Below, piece by piece: positions 36,339 through 46,300 of a stretch of 64,000 bases of DNA. The notes under the pieces were generated by a model, which ran no database searches, was not told the DNA's origin, and saw only the letters and a program-made list of their open reading frames with translations. Source of the DNA: Arsenicibacter rosenii (GTDB taxonomy: Bacteria; Bacteroidota; Bacteroidia; Cytophagales; Spirosomataceae); assembly GCF_001870735.1 (NCBI RefSeq), contig NZ_MORL01000004.1:460631-524630 (forward strand). The letters are read 5' to 3'. Numbering within the stretch: position 1 is the first letter of the stretch; every line of letters begins with the position of its first letter. Made by a program: the position numbers and the translations under genes.

Positions 36339-37425
36339 TCACCTTCGCGTCGTGGGCCAGGTTCAGGTTGCCCGATATGATTACCTGATCACCGGCTTTC
36401 AGGCCCTCGCTGACGGCTACCTCTGTATCGTTTTCATACGCGATGGTCACATAGTTCCATTTGGCGAGGCGCTGCCCCCCCTCCTCAGCCAGCGTAAACA
36501 CCACCTTCCGGCCCGACCGCTCCACCACCGCCGTTTTGGGTATAATGAGTTGACCGGGCACCCGCCGTTCCACCCGTACCCGCACGTTCATGCCCTCAAA
36601 CAGCTGCCGGTCGGCCTGACGAATACCGGCACGGACCAGCACCAGCCCCTGCCCGTTGACGAATGGATTGATTTCGGTCACTTGCCCCTGATACGAGCGT
36701 TCAGGCCGTGCCACCGGCACAACCGTAACCGGTTGCCCTTCGCGGATAGCCCGTAATTCCGATTCCAGCACCGAAAACTCGGCCTGCAAACCGGCCGTGC
36801 TCAGCAGCGTGCAGAAGACCTCATAGGCCGTTATGAAGTTGTAGGGTTGTGCCGACAGGTTGGCAATCGTGCCCGCATACGGGGCGCGTAAGTCGGTGTA
36901 GCCGAGATTCTGCCGCGCCAGCGCAAGAGCGGTGTGGGCGCGGTAATAGCCGCTTTTGGTCAGCACAAAGGCACGGGCATTGGGTTTCAGACTGTTGGTA
37001 TCCAGGTCATGCCCGCCATATTCGGCAATCAGGCCCCGCAGTTGCGCCACCGACTCCCGCACCTGATCTTCGGCCTGACGAACGGCTAATTGCTGATCCT
37101 GTTTATCGAGTTGAGCCAGCAACTGCCCCGCTTGTACGGTCATACCGTTACGCACGAAAATACGGCTGATTGTGCCGCCGCTGCGGAAATGCAGTTTCGA
37201 TTGAGCGGCGCTCCGGATCAGTCCCGTTGCTGCCGAAGCCAGCAGAAACGTACCGGTCCGCACCGGCTGCGCCTGCACAACCGGCAGACTTTCGGCATCC
37301 GGTTTGTTCAGCGCCGTGCTATCGGCTTCGGTTGATGCGGTAGAGGCCGCAAACTGACAGGAAACACAGAAAAATATTGATACGCATATAACTACAGATG
37401 TGAATTTTAATAATAAATAACGCAT
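36334..37425 (-). CDS. RND efflux periplasmic adaptor subunit (membrane fusion protein)
   Basis: 363 residues. The N-terminus is a lipoprotein-like signal ending in CVSCQ near residue 27 (the lipobox is not perfect). The body follows the HlyD/AcrA plan: a biotinyl-lipoyl half (LHFRSGGTISRIFVRNGMTVQAGQLLAQLD), a short helical hairpin (AVRQAEDQVRESVAQLRGL), the second lipoyl half (LRAPYAGTIANLSAQPYNFI), a beta-barrel and the membrane-proximal domain (VVERSGRKVVFTL). It links the inner-membrane pump to an outer-membrane channel. It is upstream of RND1 on the same strand, separated only by the four-helix-bundle cassette. Its 5' flank is AT-rich DNA of the insert. Confidence 0.9.
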   Translation of the reverse strand: MRYLLLKFTSVVICVSIFFCVSCQFAASTASTEADSTALNKPDAESLPVVQAQPVRTGTFLLASAATGLIRSAAQSKLHFRSGGTISRIFVRNGMTVQAGQLLAQLDKQDQQLAVRQAEDQVRESVAQLRGLIAEYGGHDLDTNSLKPNARAFVLTKSGYYRAHTALALARQNLGYTDLRAPYAGTIANLSAQPYNFITAYEVFCTLLSTAGLQAEFSVLESELRAIREGQPVTVVPVARPERSYQGQVTEINPFVNGQGLVLVRAGIRQADRQLFEGMNVRVRVERRVPGQLIIPKTAVVERSGRKVVFTLAEEGGQRLAKWNYVTIAYENDTEVAVSEGLKAGDQVIISGNLNLAHDAKVK

Positions 37426-37507
37426 AAGTCATACTTAATATTTCAATTTGTATATACGTCCTAATATAGGGACTTAAAATTACAATATATAAATTATATA
37501 CAAAGAA

Positions 37508-37534
37508 TCAGCAGTGCCTATTAAGCACTGCTGA
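37508..37534 (-). terminator. Hairpin after the DUF4221 lipoprotein gene
   Basis: TCAGCAGTGC and GCACTGCTGA form a perfect 10-bp stem with a 7-base loop, 29 bases past the lipoprotein stop codon. On the minus strand it is followed by a T-rich but mixed run, so it may be a terminator or only a stable mRNA end. Confidence 0.5.
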
Positions 37535-37562
37535 CAAAACAAAGGTTGTATATTATAATAAT

Positions 37563-38774
37563 CTATTGTTTATTTATTCTTGGTTTATATTTAAGTAAAA
37601 CAAATGGAAGACTATCATCAGATGTCGTCATTTTTTTTAAATATATACCTTCACTATTCACAAAGGCAACTCCGGAAAAGTATTTCTTAGGGATTTTTAT
37701 CTCACCTAATATTTTATAATTTTTACTTAAAACTATTATCGACGTTTCAAAAGATTTCAACTTAGTATTACGAATATCGCCCTCTACATTCATAGGGTGA
37801 TTAACCAATCGGTAATATATCTCTTTAAATTTATCATAATAGATTCCTCCATAATAAAAATTATTAACAGCATGTTTAAATCTATCTTCAGGATTATTCA
37901 CAGGCGCAGACATAGGCTTTACCTCATCAAAATACATGCTATTTGCCATAATTGCTTTGATATTTGACCCATTAATATCCATTTCATAAATATTATTATC
38001 TGCTGGAAAACTTACAATTGCTTTATTTTTACGAGGGTTATAGGTCCTGTATCGCCAATCATATTGTGTTGGATAAAATAAATTATTTTTGTAAATATCT
38101 GGAAATGGCAATGAATAAGTTATATTTTTTGTTTTTTTGTCATAAATTAATATATTTTTTGCATGTTTATAATATTCTTCATAATTCATATGGTTTAAAT
38201 TTGGATCACACAACAAGGTAATTAATTTCCCATCATCAATAATATCGCCACTTTTTGCATTTCCAGCTGTAGGCAAAGCAGTGTAACCGTATTTTGATGG
38301 AGGGCGACTTAATTGTTTCTCGTCAAATGGTGTTTCAGAAGGAAGTAGTCTATATTTATCAATTACTGTCCCTTTTGAGTTTATTAAACTTAATCGGTAA
38401 AGATATCTTGACAATATATAAATACTATCGGGAGATTTAACAAAGAAATCATTTGGATGACCTACACCATCTGGACCTTCTTCAATTAAATTTATCTTAT
38501 TTAATATTGCTTTAGTAATCCAATCGTACACAATTATCTTTTTAGAACTAGAGCTTAATAAGTAAAAGAATTTATTATTGTTTTTCTCATAGAATTGATA
38601 CTCCAAATTACTTTTGGATGTCTCATTATCCAATGGAATATTCTCAATTTTACCTTCCTCAAAAGTAAACAATTCCCTATCTACTGTTTTTCTATTTGAG
38701 CATCCCAGAAAAACTAAAAGACCAAGTAATATAAAAACATGCATTATAAAAAGTATATTTCGCAGGGGCATCAT
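37563..38774 (-). CDS. DUF4221-type six-bladed beta-propeller lipoprotein
   Basis: 403 residues, very AT-rich coding sequence unlike its neighbours. A lipoprotein signal ends in VFLGCS (lipid Cys near residue 25). The rest is a series of beta-blade-like segments such as FFVKSPDSIYILSRYLYRLSLINSKG and AIVSFPADNNIYEMDIN, matching the DUF4221/6-bladed propeller lipoproteins of Bacteroidota. In other Bacteroidota such propellers often occur beside small exported peptides, and one is found next door here (38940-39185). The role is unknown; binding the peptide at the cell surface is a hypothesis only. Confidence 0.7.
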   Translation of the reverse strand: MMPLRNILFIMHVFILLGLLVFLGCSNRKTVDRELFTFEEGKIENIPLDNETSKSNLEYQFYEKNNNKFFYLLSSSSKKIIVYDWITKAILNKINLIEEGPDGVGHPNDFFVKSPDSIYILSRYLYRLSLINSKGTVIDKYRLLPSETPFDEKQLSRPPSKYGYTALPTAGNAKSGDIIDDGKLITLLCDPNLNHMNYEEYYKHAKNILIYDKKTKNITYSLPFPDIYKNNLFYPTQYDWRYRTYNPRKNKAIVSFPADNNIYEMDINGSNIKAIMANSMYFDEVKPMSAPVNNPEDRFKHAVNNFYYGGIYYDKFKEIYYRLVNHPMNVEGDIRNTKLKSFETSIIVLSKNYKILGEIKIPKKYFSGVAFVNSEGIYLKKMTTSDDSLPFVLLKYKPRINKQ

Positions 38775-38939
38775 ATAAAATAAAATATTAACTCTACAAA
38801 AAACAAATCATTTATAAATGAGATATTGACAATATTCGTTATTAATTATTAAGAAGCACAAAAAGCAACTAATTTCAAAAAAAATAATACATAAAAATGA
38901 TTAGGTGATTTAAATTAACCACCTAATCATTTCTCGTTC

Positions 38940-39185
38940 TTAGCTACAAGTTTCTACCTTAGATAAACAGTTACCGGTCCCCGTACACTTTCCTCCTTTG
39001 TTTGGTTCCTCAGGTGAACCACATCCATCACACACACAGTAATCAAACAAATAATAAGATGCTTCGCCTGGAGTCGTCGTTTGTGCGAAAGCACCAGTAT
39101 TAAACTTATAACTAGCAAAAGGTGCTGAACCACTCAATGCTGCTATTGAAGCAAATACAATTAATTTACCTAATTTAGTTTTCAT
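38940..39185 (-). CDS. Small secreted six-cysteine peptide, NVEALA-like
   Basis: 81 residues, AT-rich gene. The N-terminus (MKTKLGKLIVFASIAALSG) is a hydrophobic export signal. The hexapeptide NTGAFA at 29-34 is followed by Gln, a good signal-peptidase site, and matches the NVEALA motif of Bacteroidota exported peptides at three of six residues. The mature part of about 47 residues has six cysteines (50, 52, 55, 67, 73 and 80), enough for three disulfides, with a Gly/Pro/Lys middle. It is too short for a known enzyme. It lies between a LuxR-type regulator and a propeller lipoprotein, all on the same strand. Function unknown; it may be a secreted signal, toxin or structural peptide. Confidence 0.72.
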   Translation of the reverse strand: MKTKLGKLIVFASIAALSGSAPFASYKFNTGAFAQTTTPGEASYYLFDYCVCDGCGSPEEPNKGGKCTGTGNCLSKVETCS

Positions 39186-39222
39186 ATTTTAAACATAATT
39201 AAGAGATAAAAATTTATCATTT

Positions 39223-39230
39223 CAAATATA
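39223..39230 (-). promoter_or_regulatory. Bacteroidota -7 box TATATTTG upstream of the six-Cys peptide
   Basis: The minus strand reads TATATTTG, an exact TAnnTTTG match 37 bases before the start codon. The perfect palindrome CTTAATTAAG lies just upstream at 39235-39244 and could be a regulator site. No good -33 box seen. Confidence 0.4.
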
Positions 39231-39273
39231 TGATCTTAATTAAGGTGATTATATTAGCTAAATAACCCATTTT

Positions 39274-39534
39274 TCACCCTCTTATCTCCTTTTTCAAAAA
39301 TTTTTCAAGCTCCTCTTTAACTTCCAGTGCCAATAAGACTAATGCATGATAGCCTTGCTCAGTCAGGTTAAATTTTTCGCGCAGATTTTCACGATGCCGC
39401 TGTACGGTTTTCGGGCTGATAAACAGTTTATCGGCAGTTTCAGTAATGGTTAATCCTTTTGCACAATATAACAAGGTTTCAGCCTCGCGTTCGGTAAGTG
39501 GTAAATTTCTGATCTGGAGCGTTCTCCTGCACAT
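39274..39534 (-). CDS. Stand-alone LuxR-type helix-turn-helix regulator
   Basis: 86 residues. Nearly all of it is a LuxR/GerE-type HTH: LTEREAETLLYCAKGLTITETADKLFISPKTVQRHRENLREKFNL contains the usual TEREAE opening and the SPKTVQRHR recognition helix. There is no receiver or ligand-binding domain, so its activity must be set by its level or by a partner. It is the first of three minus-strand genes in the AT-rich insert and is divergent from RND2. It could control the peptide gene, RND2 or both. Confidence 0.85.
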   Translation of the reverse strand: MCRRTLQIRNLPLTEREAETLLYCAKGLTITETADKLFISPKTVQRHRENLREKFNLTEQGYHALVLLALEVKEELEKFLKKEIRG

Positions 39535-39742
39535 GGTGTTGCTTAACGATTAGATGTGTTTTGTTAAACTTACCGCAACGTTACAAAAAAAAAAAACATC
39601 TTTGCAAGTAAACAACAAAATAAATCCCCATTACTTCATACATAAAATCACATGACAGTAATGGTATATTTTGTTATTCATAATAAATAAAACAAGGTTG
39701 AATTTCTTATGAATAACACCATTATCACATTACACCATTTTT

Positions 39743-42700
39743 ATGCGTTACCAACTCATCATTTTATTCTCGGTACTGAGCCTGATTGGCCTGGCGCTGT
39801 TGCCCAAACTACCGGTGCAGCTCGCGCCGTCGGATCGGGGGCAGGGGTTAACCGTCAGCTATTACTGGTCCGGGGCGTCGCCCCTCACGCTGGAGCGTCA
39901 GGTTACGGCCCGGCTCGAAGGCGTTCTCAGCACCCTCAGCGGCGTAGAGAAAATCGCGTCGGTGTCGGGCTACAAAAGCGGCTACATCACCCTTACGTTT
40001 GATAAACAAACCAATCCGGATGATGCCCGGCTGGAGGTAGCGGCGTTGCTGCGGCAGGTCTACCGGCAGCTCCCGCCGGATTGCAGCTATCCCGAAATTT
40101 CGGTCAACGCACCCGATGATGAGGCCGGTAGCCAAAAGCCGTTGTTTGTCTTACAGCTTAGCGGCCCCGTTGCACCGGCAGCCCTGCAACGCTTTGCCGA
40201 TGAGCAGCTTAAGCCCCGGTTAGCCACCACAACGGGAGTAGCAACCATCCGGGCGTTCGGGGGCGCACAGGAAGAGTGGCTGCTCACCTACGATGCCAAT
40301 CAGCTCAACAGCCTGCACCTGACCGAAGCCGACCTGCGGCAGGCATTGCAGCAGCATTTCCGGCGGGAGTCGCTGGGCGTTTGGCAGAACGGCAACGGGC
40401 AACATATCCGCGTCGCGTTAAACCCTGTTTCGGCCAATCCGTTTCACATTCCCGTCGCGAACCGCAACGGCCGGCTTATCTACCTGACTGATCTGGTGGC
40501 GGTTAGCAAACAGGAACCGCAGGCGACACAGTTCTACCGCATCAACGGGCAGGATGCCATCAATGTCGTGGTCACGGCCGCTAAAGGGGCTAATCAGCTA
40601 CAGGTAGCGGCCCGTTTGCGGCAGCAAATCAACGCTTTCCGGCTACCGGCGGGCTACCGGCTATCGGTCGAGTATGACGCCACGGAGTTTATCCGCGAAA
40701 ACCTGCAAAAGACCGGCATACAGTCGGCAGTGGCCGTGCTGATTCTGCTCCTGTTTGTGGGCCTCAGCACGCTCAGCTGGCGCTATGTCGGCATCATTGT
40801 CATCAGTTCGGTGGTCACGCTGCTGTTGTCGGTCATCGTCTTTGCGCTGCTTGGCACCGAGATTCACCTCTACTCGCTCGCGGCGTTAACTACCTCGCTG
40901 GGTATCCTGATGGACAACGTTATTGTGATGATCGACCACTACCGCAAACACGGTGACCGGCAGGTGTTTACTGCTTTGCTGGGGGCCACGCTGACTACCT
41001 GCGCGGGCCTGATTGTGGTCTGGTTTCTGCCCGAAGAAAACCGGCAGGCCCTCAGCGACTTTGCCGTTGTGATGGCCGTAACCCTATTTGTATCCCTGTT
41101 GGTGGCGGTCGGTTTTGTACCGGCCCTGATCCGGCATGTCCCTCAACCGCAGCCGGTTACGCCTGACTTGTCTGTACCCGTTGCTCATACCGTCAGTCGT
41201 TTCGGGAGTTGGTATGCCCGTTTTCTGACCGTGCTGCTGCGTTACCGCAAAACAGCGGCCTTACCGGCGGTTCTGCTGTTCGGGCTTCCTTTTTTCTGGC
41301 TTCCCAACCGGCTCGAAACCGACCACCCGATGGCCCCCTATTATAACGCCACACTGGGCAGTGACTGGTATCTCGACACGGTTCAGCCGATATTGAACAA
41401 ATGGCTGGGTGGCACGCTGCGCCTTTTTGTGAACTATGTTTACGAAGGATCATACTACAGCACTCCCGAACGGACCACCTTATACGTCATTGCCGAATTG
41501 CCCAACCAAAGCACATCGGAGCAGATGGACGCTGTATTCCGGCGGCTGGAACAGGAAATGGGACGCTATGGCGAAATTGATAAATACATTACGCAGGTGA
41601 GCAGCGGGCAGGAAGGTTACATGGTGGTTTATTTTAAACGACCGTTTGAGGATGGGTTATTTCCCTATCAGCTGAAAAACCGGGCCATTATGCTCTCGAC
41701 CGACATGAGCGGCATCGACTGGAACATTTATGGTGTCGGGCAGGGCTTCAGTCAGCAGTTAAACGAAGAAGAGGTGCCGTCGTTCAATGTCGAGCTGTTT
41801 GGCTATAATTACCAGCAACTGGATGAGCAGGCAAACCGGCTCAAAGGGATGCTCGAAAAACATCCCCGCATTCAGGAGGTAAACACCAACCGGAGCCCCA
41901 GCCTGTACCAGCGCAAACGACTCTATGAGTTTGTGCTACAGACAGCCCCACAGCAACTGGCCCTGCGCGATTTGCCGGCCAATCAGCTTTATACCCGGCT
42001 TGCCGACCTCAACGCCCGTCCCCAACCCGACGATTATCAGTTTATCGGGGATACCTATACGCCGGTTACGATTGCCCCGGCCCAATACCGCACGACCGAC
42101 ATCTGGCAACTGACCCACCAACCGCTGAATGCAGGCAACCGCCCGTTTCTCCTGAGCGATGCCGGTACGCTGGACCGGCAAAAGGTCGTCCCCGATATTC
42201 AGAAAGAAGCGCAGCAGTATAAACGGCTGATTAGTTTTGAGTATTTCGGCAGCTATCACTTCGGCGAAAAATACCTGAACGAAACCTTGACGGCCTTCCG
42301 GCAGCAACTCCCGATGGGTTATTCGGTCAAACCCATTGACCGGTTCTGGTTCGGCACCGACAGCCGCAGACCGTACGAACTGATTGGCCTGGTAGTGGTG
42401 CTGATTTACCTCGTCTGTGTGGTTATTTTTGAAAGCCTGTGGCAACCCCTTGCCTTAATCGGTCTGATTCCGCTTTCGTACACCGGCGTCTTTCTGGCTT
42501 TTTACTGGACCGACAGCAATTTCGATCAGGGTGGCTATGCGGCCTTTGTGCTGCTGGCGGGTAATGTCGTATGTGCCGGTATTTTCATCATCGCCGAAAT
42601 GAACCGGCTACGCCGGACAGCGCCACAGGCAAGCGGTCTTTCGCTCTACATCAACGCATTTCACCACAAAATCAGGCCCATTCTGCTGACCGTTCTGTCG

Positions 42701-42859
42701 ACGGTTGTTGGCATGATTCCGTTTCTGCTCTACGAAAAAGAACCGTTCTGGTATGCGCTCGGCATCGGCACCATCGGCGGATTGCTCATGTCGTTACCCA
42801 CCATTGTCATTTATCTGCCCCTGATGATTTACGAATTACGAGGAACGAATTACGATTGA
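39743..42859 (+). CDS. RND efflux transporter permease subunit (RND2)
   Basis: 1038 residues, a second RND permease only distantly like RND1. The N-terminus (LIILFSVLSLIGLALLPKLPVQLAPSD) and the helix clusters near 330-460 and 860-1030 fit the family. In helix 4 it has GILMDNVIVMIDHYR (Asp 391), so the second Asp of the AcrB pair is Asn. In helix 10 it reads AGNVVCAGIFII (near 944), with no Lys at the AcrB Lys940 position. It has no adaptor of its own beside it and probably shares the one at 36334-37425. The last six residues (RGTNYD) are encoded by the TACGA word repeat that continues past the stop codon. Confidence 0.88.
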   Translation: MRYQLIILFSVLSLIGLALLPKLPVQLAPSDRGQGLTVSYYWSGASPLTLERQVTARLEGVLSTLSGVEKIASVSGYKSGYITLTFDKQTNPDDARLEVAALLRQVYRQLPPDCSYPEISVNAPDDEAGSQKPLFVLQLSGPVAPAALQRFADEQLKPRLATTTGVATIRAFGGAQEEWLLTYDANQLNSLHLTEADLRQALQQHFRRESLGVWQNGNGQHIRVALNPVSANPFHIPVANRNGRLIYLTDLVAVSKQEPQATQFYRINGQDAINVVVTAAKGANQLQVAARLRQQINAFRLPAGYRLSVEYDATEFIRENLQKTGIQSAVAVLILLLFVGLSTLSWRYVGIIVISSVVTLLLSVIVFALLGTEIHLYSLAALTTSLGILMDNVIVMIDHYRKHGDRQVFTALLGATLTTCAGLIVVWFLPEENRQALSDFAVVMAVTLFVSLLVAVGFVPALIRHVPQPQPVTPDLSVPVAHTVSRFGSWYARFLTVLLRYRKTAALPAVLLFGLPFFWLPNRLETDHPMAPYYNATLGSDWYLDTVQPILNKWLGGTLRLFVNYVYEGSYYSTPERTTLYVIAELPNQSTSEQMDAVFRRLEQEMGRYGEIDKYITQVSSGQEGYMVVYFKRPFEDGLFPYQLKNRAIMLSTDMSGIDWNIYGVGQGFSQQLNEEEVPSFNVELFGYNYQQLDEQANRLKGMLEKHPRIQEVNTNRSPSLYQRKRLYEFVLQTAPQQLALRDLPANQLYTRLADLNARPQPDDYQFIGDTYTPVTIAPAQYRTTDIWQLTHQPLNAGNRPFLLSDAGTLDRQKVVPDIQKEAQQYKRLISFEYFGSYHFGEKYLNETLTAFRQQLPMGYSVKPIDRFWFGTDSRRPYELIGLVVVLIYLVCVVIFESLWQPLALIGLIPLSYTGVFLAFYWTDSNFDQGGYAAFVLLAGNVVCAGIFIIAEMNRLRRTAPQASGLSLYINAFHHKIRPILLTVLSTVVGMIPFLLYEKEPFWYALGIGTIGGLLMSLPTIVIYLPLMIYELRGTNYD

Positions 42860-43016
42860 TGTACGATTTACGAGGGACGAATTACGATTGATGTACGATG
42901 TACGAGGGACGAATTACGATTGACTTACGATTGACGAGGGACGAATTACGATTGAGGTACGAAGTACGATTGACTTACGAATTACGAGGTACGAATTACG
43001 ATTGATGTACGATTGA
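42836..43016. repeat. ACGAATTACGATTGA/TACGAGG word repeat array after RND2
   Basis: About a dozen words (GACGAATTACGATTGA, TGTACGATTTACGAGG and variants) start inside the RND2 coding end and run about 160 bases past it. Same family as 35692-35773 and 36222-36338. Irregular spacing and no constant spacer-repeat rhythm. Confidence 0.85.
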
Positions 43017-43307
43017 CATTTACGTTGAGATTGCAGTAAGTCGGTAGGGGTTTTATCTCTACTTTTTTAACCCCAAACTTCAGTTTGGGGGCTCTGGCAA
43101 GCCTCTTGAACCGGCCTGGCTTTGCTATGGGTATTGCCCTAAAGCAGCACATTCGTGCGTCGATTTCATAGACGGCCGCAAAGCATGGAATTTTACTACA
43201 CAGGCACATAGCCAAATAAAGATTTTTCCCCTTACACGTCCTGCGCTGCATGGCTTTGTGGGTTATACTGCATCGGAAATCATGATTTGTAACTTATCTT
43301 TAGGTGC
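43017..43307. other. Gene-free spacer before the amidohydrolase gene
   Basis: No credible gene. It holds a perfect hairpin CCCCAAACT-TC-AGTTTGGGG at 43071-43090 and a TATCTTTA box at 43295-43302, which is close to a Bacteroidota -7 box but too near the start codon to judge. Confidence 0.5.
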
Positions 43308-46300
43308 ATGAACAAACTTTGTACTGTACTGCTCACCGGCAGCCTGCTGGCGGCGGGCTCTGTAATGGCCCAGAAAAAGGAAACCTGGGACGTAACCAAA
43401 CCCCACGGCCCGTCCAGAGACGTGTCGTTCACGACCAGTGAAGGCACCTGGATGAACCTCGACATCAGCCCCGACGGCAAAGAAATTGTCTTCGATATGC
43501 TGGGCGATCTGTATACGCTGCCCATCACCGGCGGCGAGGCTAAACTGCTGTCGGGCGGTCTGGCCCTTGAGGTGCAGCCGCGCTACAGCCCCGACGGCAA
43601 ACGCATTTCGTTTACCAGCGACCGGGGCGGCGGGGATAACATCTGGACCATCAACCGCGACGGATCGGGGCTCCGGCAAATTACCAACGAAGATTTCCGG
43701 CTGCTGAACAATGCGGTCTGGACACCCGACGGCCAGTACATTATTGCCCGGAAACACTTCACGGCGTCCCGCTCGCTGGGTGCCGGTGAGATGTGGATGT
43801 ACCACAGCAGCGGCGTCTCTTCAGGCATTCAGCTGACGAAGCGCAAAAACGATCAGCAGGATGCGGGTGAGCCCTGTGTGTCGCCCGACGGCCGGTATGT
43901 CTATTACAGTGAAGATGTGAGTCCCGGACCGATTTTTCAGTACAACAAGGACCCGAACGGACAGATTTATGCCATTCGCCGGTTCGACCGGCAAACCGGC
44001 GAGACCAAAAATATCGTGACCGGTCCGGGCGGGGCAGTCCGGCCGCAGATTTCGCCCGATGGCCGGCAGCTGGCGTTTGTCCGGCGGGTGCGGACCAAAT
44101 CGGTCCTGTTTATCCATGACCTGAAAACCGGCGAGGAGTTTCCGGTCTTCGATCAGCTGAACAAGGATCAGCAGGAGGCATGGGCCATCATGGGGCTGTA
44201 TACCAACTACAACTGGACACCCGACGGCAAAGACATCATCATCTGGGCCAAAGGCAAGTTTTTCCGCGTGAACGTGGCGACCACCAAAGCCACCGAAATT
44301 CCGTTTACGGTCAATGCCAAACTGACCGTTCAGGACGCTGTCCGGTTCCCGCAGACGGTGTTTTCGCCGACCTTCGAGTCGAAAATGATCCGGCACACAC
44401 GCACCTCGCCCGACGAAAAATTCATTGTTTTTCACGCGGCCGGTTTCCTCTACCGCAAAACGCTGCCCAACGGCAAACCCGAACGCCTCACGTCCGATAC
44501 CGGCGTTTTTGAGTACGAACCTACGTTCAGCCCCGACGGCAAATTCATTCTGTACACAACCTGGAGCGATTCGCTGACGGGCAGCATCCGGAAGTATACG
44601 CTTGCTACGCGCAAAATTGAGGTCCTGACCAAAGAAAAGGGCTTTTACCACGCACCGGCCATTTCGCCGGACGGGACACAGCTGGTCTACCGCAAAAGCA
44701 GCGGTAACAATTTCATGGGCTATGCCTACGGCAAAGAGCCGGGGCTGTACCTGATGCCAATCAGCGGAGGCACACCCCGCCTGCTGCGCGAAGGCGGTGA
44801 TGACCCGATGTTCAACAAGGCCGGTGACCGGATTTTCTTCGTGGAAGGCGGTGCTGCCAACGCCCTCAAAAGCGTCAGTCTGAACAACACCGACGAGCAA
44901 ACGCATTTTACGTCGCAGTACGCCACCAAATTTGTCCCGAGCCCCGACGGCCGCTGGATTGCCTTTCAGGAGTTGTTTCAGCTCTACATTGCGCCGTTCC
45001 CGGCAGCCGGAAAAGGCATTGATCTGTCGGGTGGCACGCGGTCGTTTCCGGTCTACAAGGTGACCCGCGACGCCGGCGATTACCTGCATTGGTCGACCGA
45101 CAGCCAGAAACTACACTGGACCATCGGGCCGGAGTATTTTACCCGCAGCGTGCAGCAGAGCTTTGCCTTTGTGGAAGGCGCTCCCGACAAACTCCCGCCC
45201 ATCGACTCGACCGGCATCCAGATTGGCCTGACCCTGACGGCCGATGTCCCGAAAGGTATTGTCGCCTTTAAAAACGGGACGATCCTGACCATGAAGGACG
45301 ACGCGCAGGGGCAGCCGCTGGTTATCGAAAACGGAACGGTTGTGGTGCAGGACAACAAGATTCTGTCCGTCGGTCCGGCGTCGCAGGTGACGATTCCGGC
45401 GGGGGCCAGAGAAATCGACGCGACCGGCAAAACCATCATGCCCGGCCTGATCGACTCACACGCCCACATCGGCACCGGCAACGATAAGTCGCCGCAGCAG
45501 CAGTGGTCGTATTTTGCTAACCTTGCCTACGGGGTCACGACCGTGCACGACCCGTCGTCGAATACCGAAATGGTGTTTAGTCAGTCGGAAATGGTAAAGG
45601 CCGGCCGGATGGTTGGCCCGCGCATCTACTCAACCGGTACGATCCTCTACGGGGCCGACGGCGATTTTAAAGCCATTATCAACAGCCTCGACGACGCCAA
45701 ATCGCACCTCCGCCGGTTGAAAGCTGTGGGGGCATTCTCGGTAAAAAGCTATAACCAGCCACGCCGGAACCAGCGTCAGCAGGTGATTCAGGCGGCCCGC
45801 GACCTGCAAATGATGGTGGTGCCGGAAGGTGGTTCGTTCTTCAACCACAACATGACGATGATCATGGACGGCCACACGACCGTGGAGCACAACATCCCCG
45901 TTGATCCGGTCTATAAGGATGTGGTGCAGCTCTGGAGCAACAGCAAAACCGGCTACACCCCTACCCTGATCGTTAGTTTCGGCAGCGTCTCGGGTGAATA
46001 TTACTGGTATCAGAAAACCAACGTCTGGGAGCAGGAGCGGTTGCTGCGGTTTACGCCGCGCGCGGTCATCGACAGCCGGTCGCGCCGCCGTCAGATGCTG
46101 CCCGACGACGATTTCGGCCACATCGGCAACTCGCAGACGGCCAAGAAACTGGCCGATGCGGGTGTGAGTGTTCATCTGGGTGCCCACGGTCAGTTGCAGG
46201 GCCTCGGCGCCCACTGGGAACTGTGGATGCTTGGTCAGGGCGGAATCTCAAACATGCAGGCGCTGAAGCAGGCCACTATCGGTCCGGCCCGTAACCTGGG

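Noticed and set aside
36159..37425. Possibility that the adaptor and RND1 belong to separate systems
   Set aside because: Same strand, and only the small four-helix-bundle cassette and repeats separate them; an interrupted operon is simpler.
42836..43016. TACGATT word array considered as a CRISPR array or replication-origin iterons
   Set aside because: Words vary and are packed without fixed spacing; no Cas or replication-initiator gene is near, and similar arrays flank other genes.
43821..45089. Long 422-residue minus-strand frame opposite the amidohydrolase gene
   Set aside because: It lies wholly inside a clear coding gene, has low-complexity Arg/Val-rich sequence with no recognisable motif, and is the kind of shadow frame expected in GC-rich codons.
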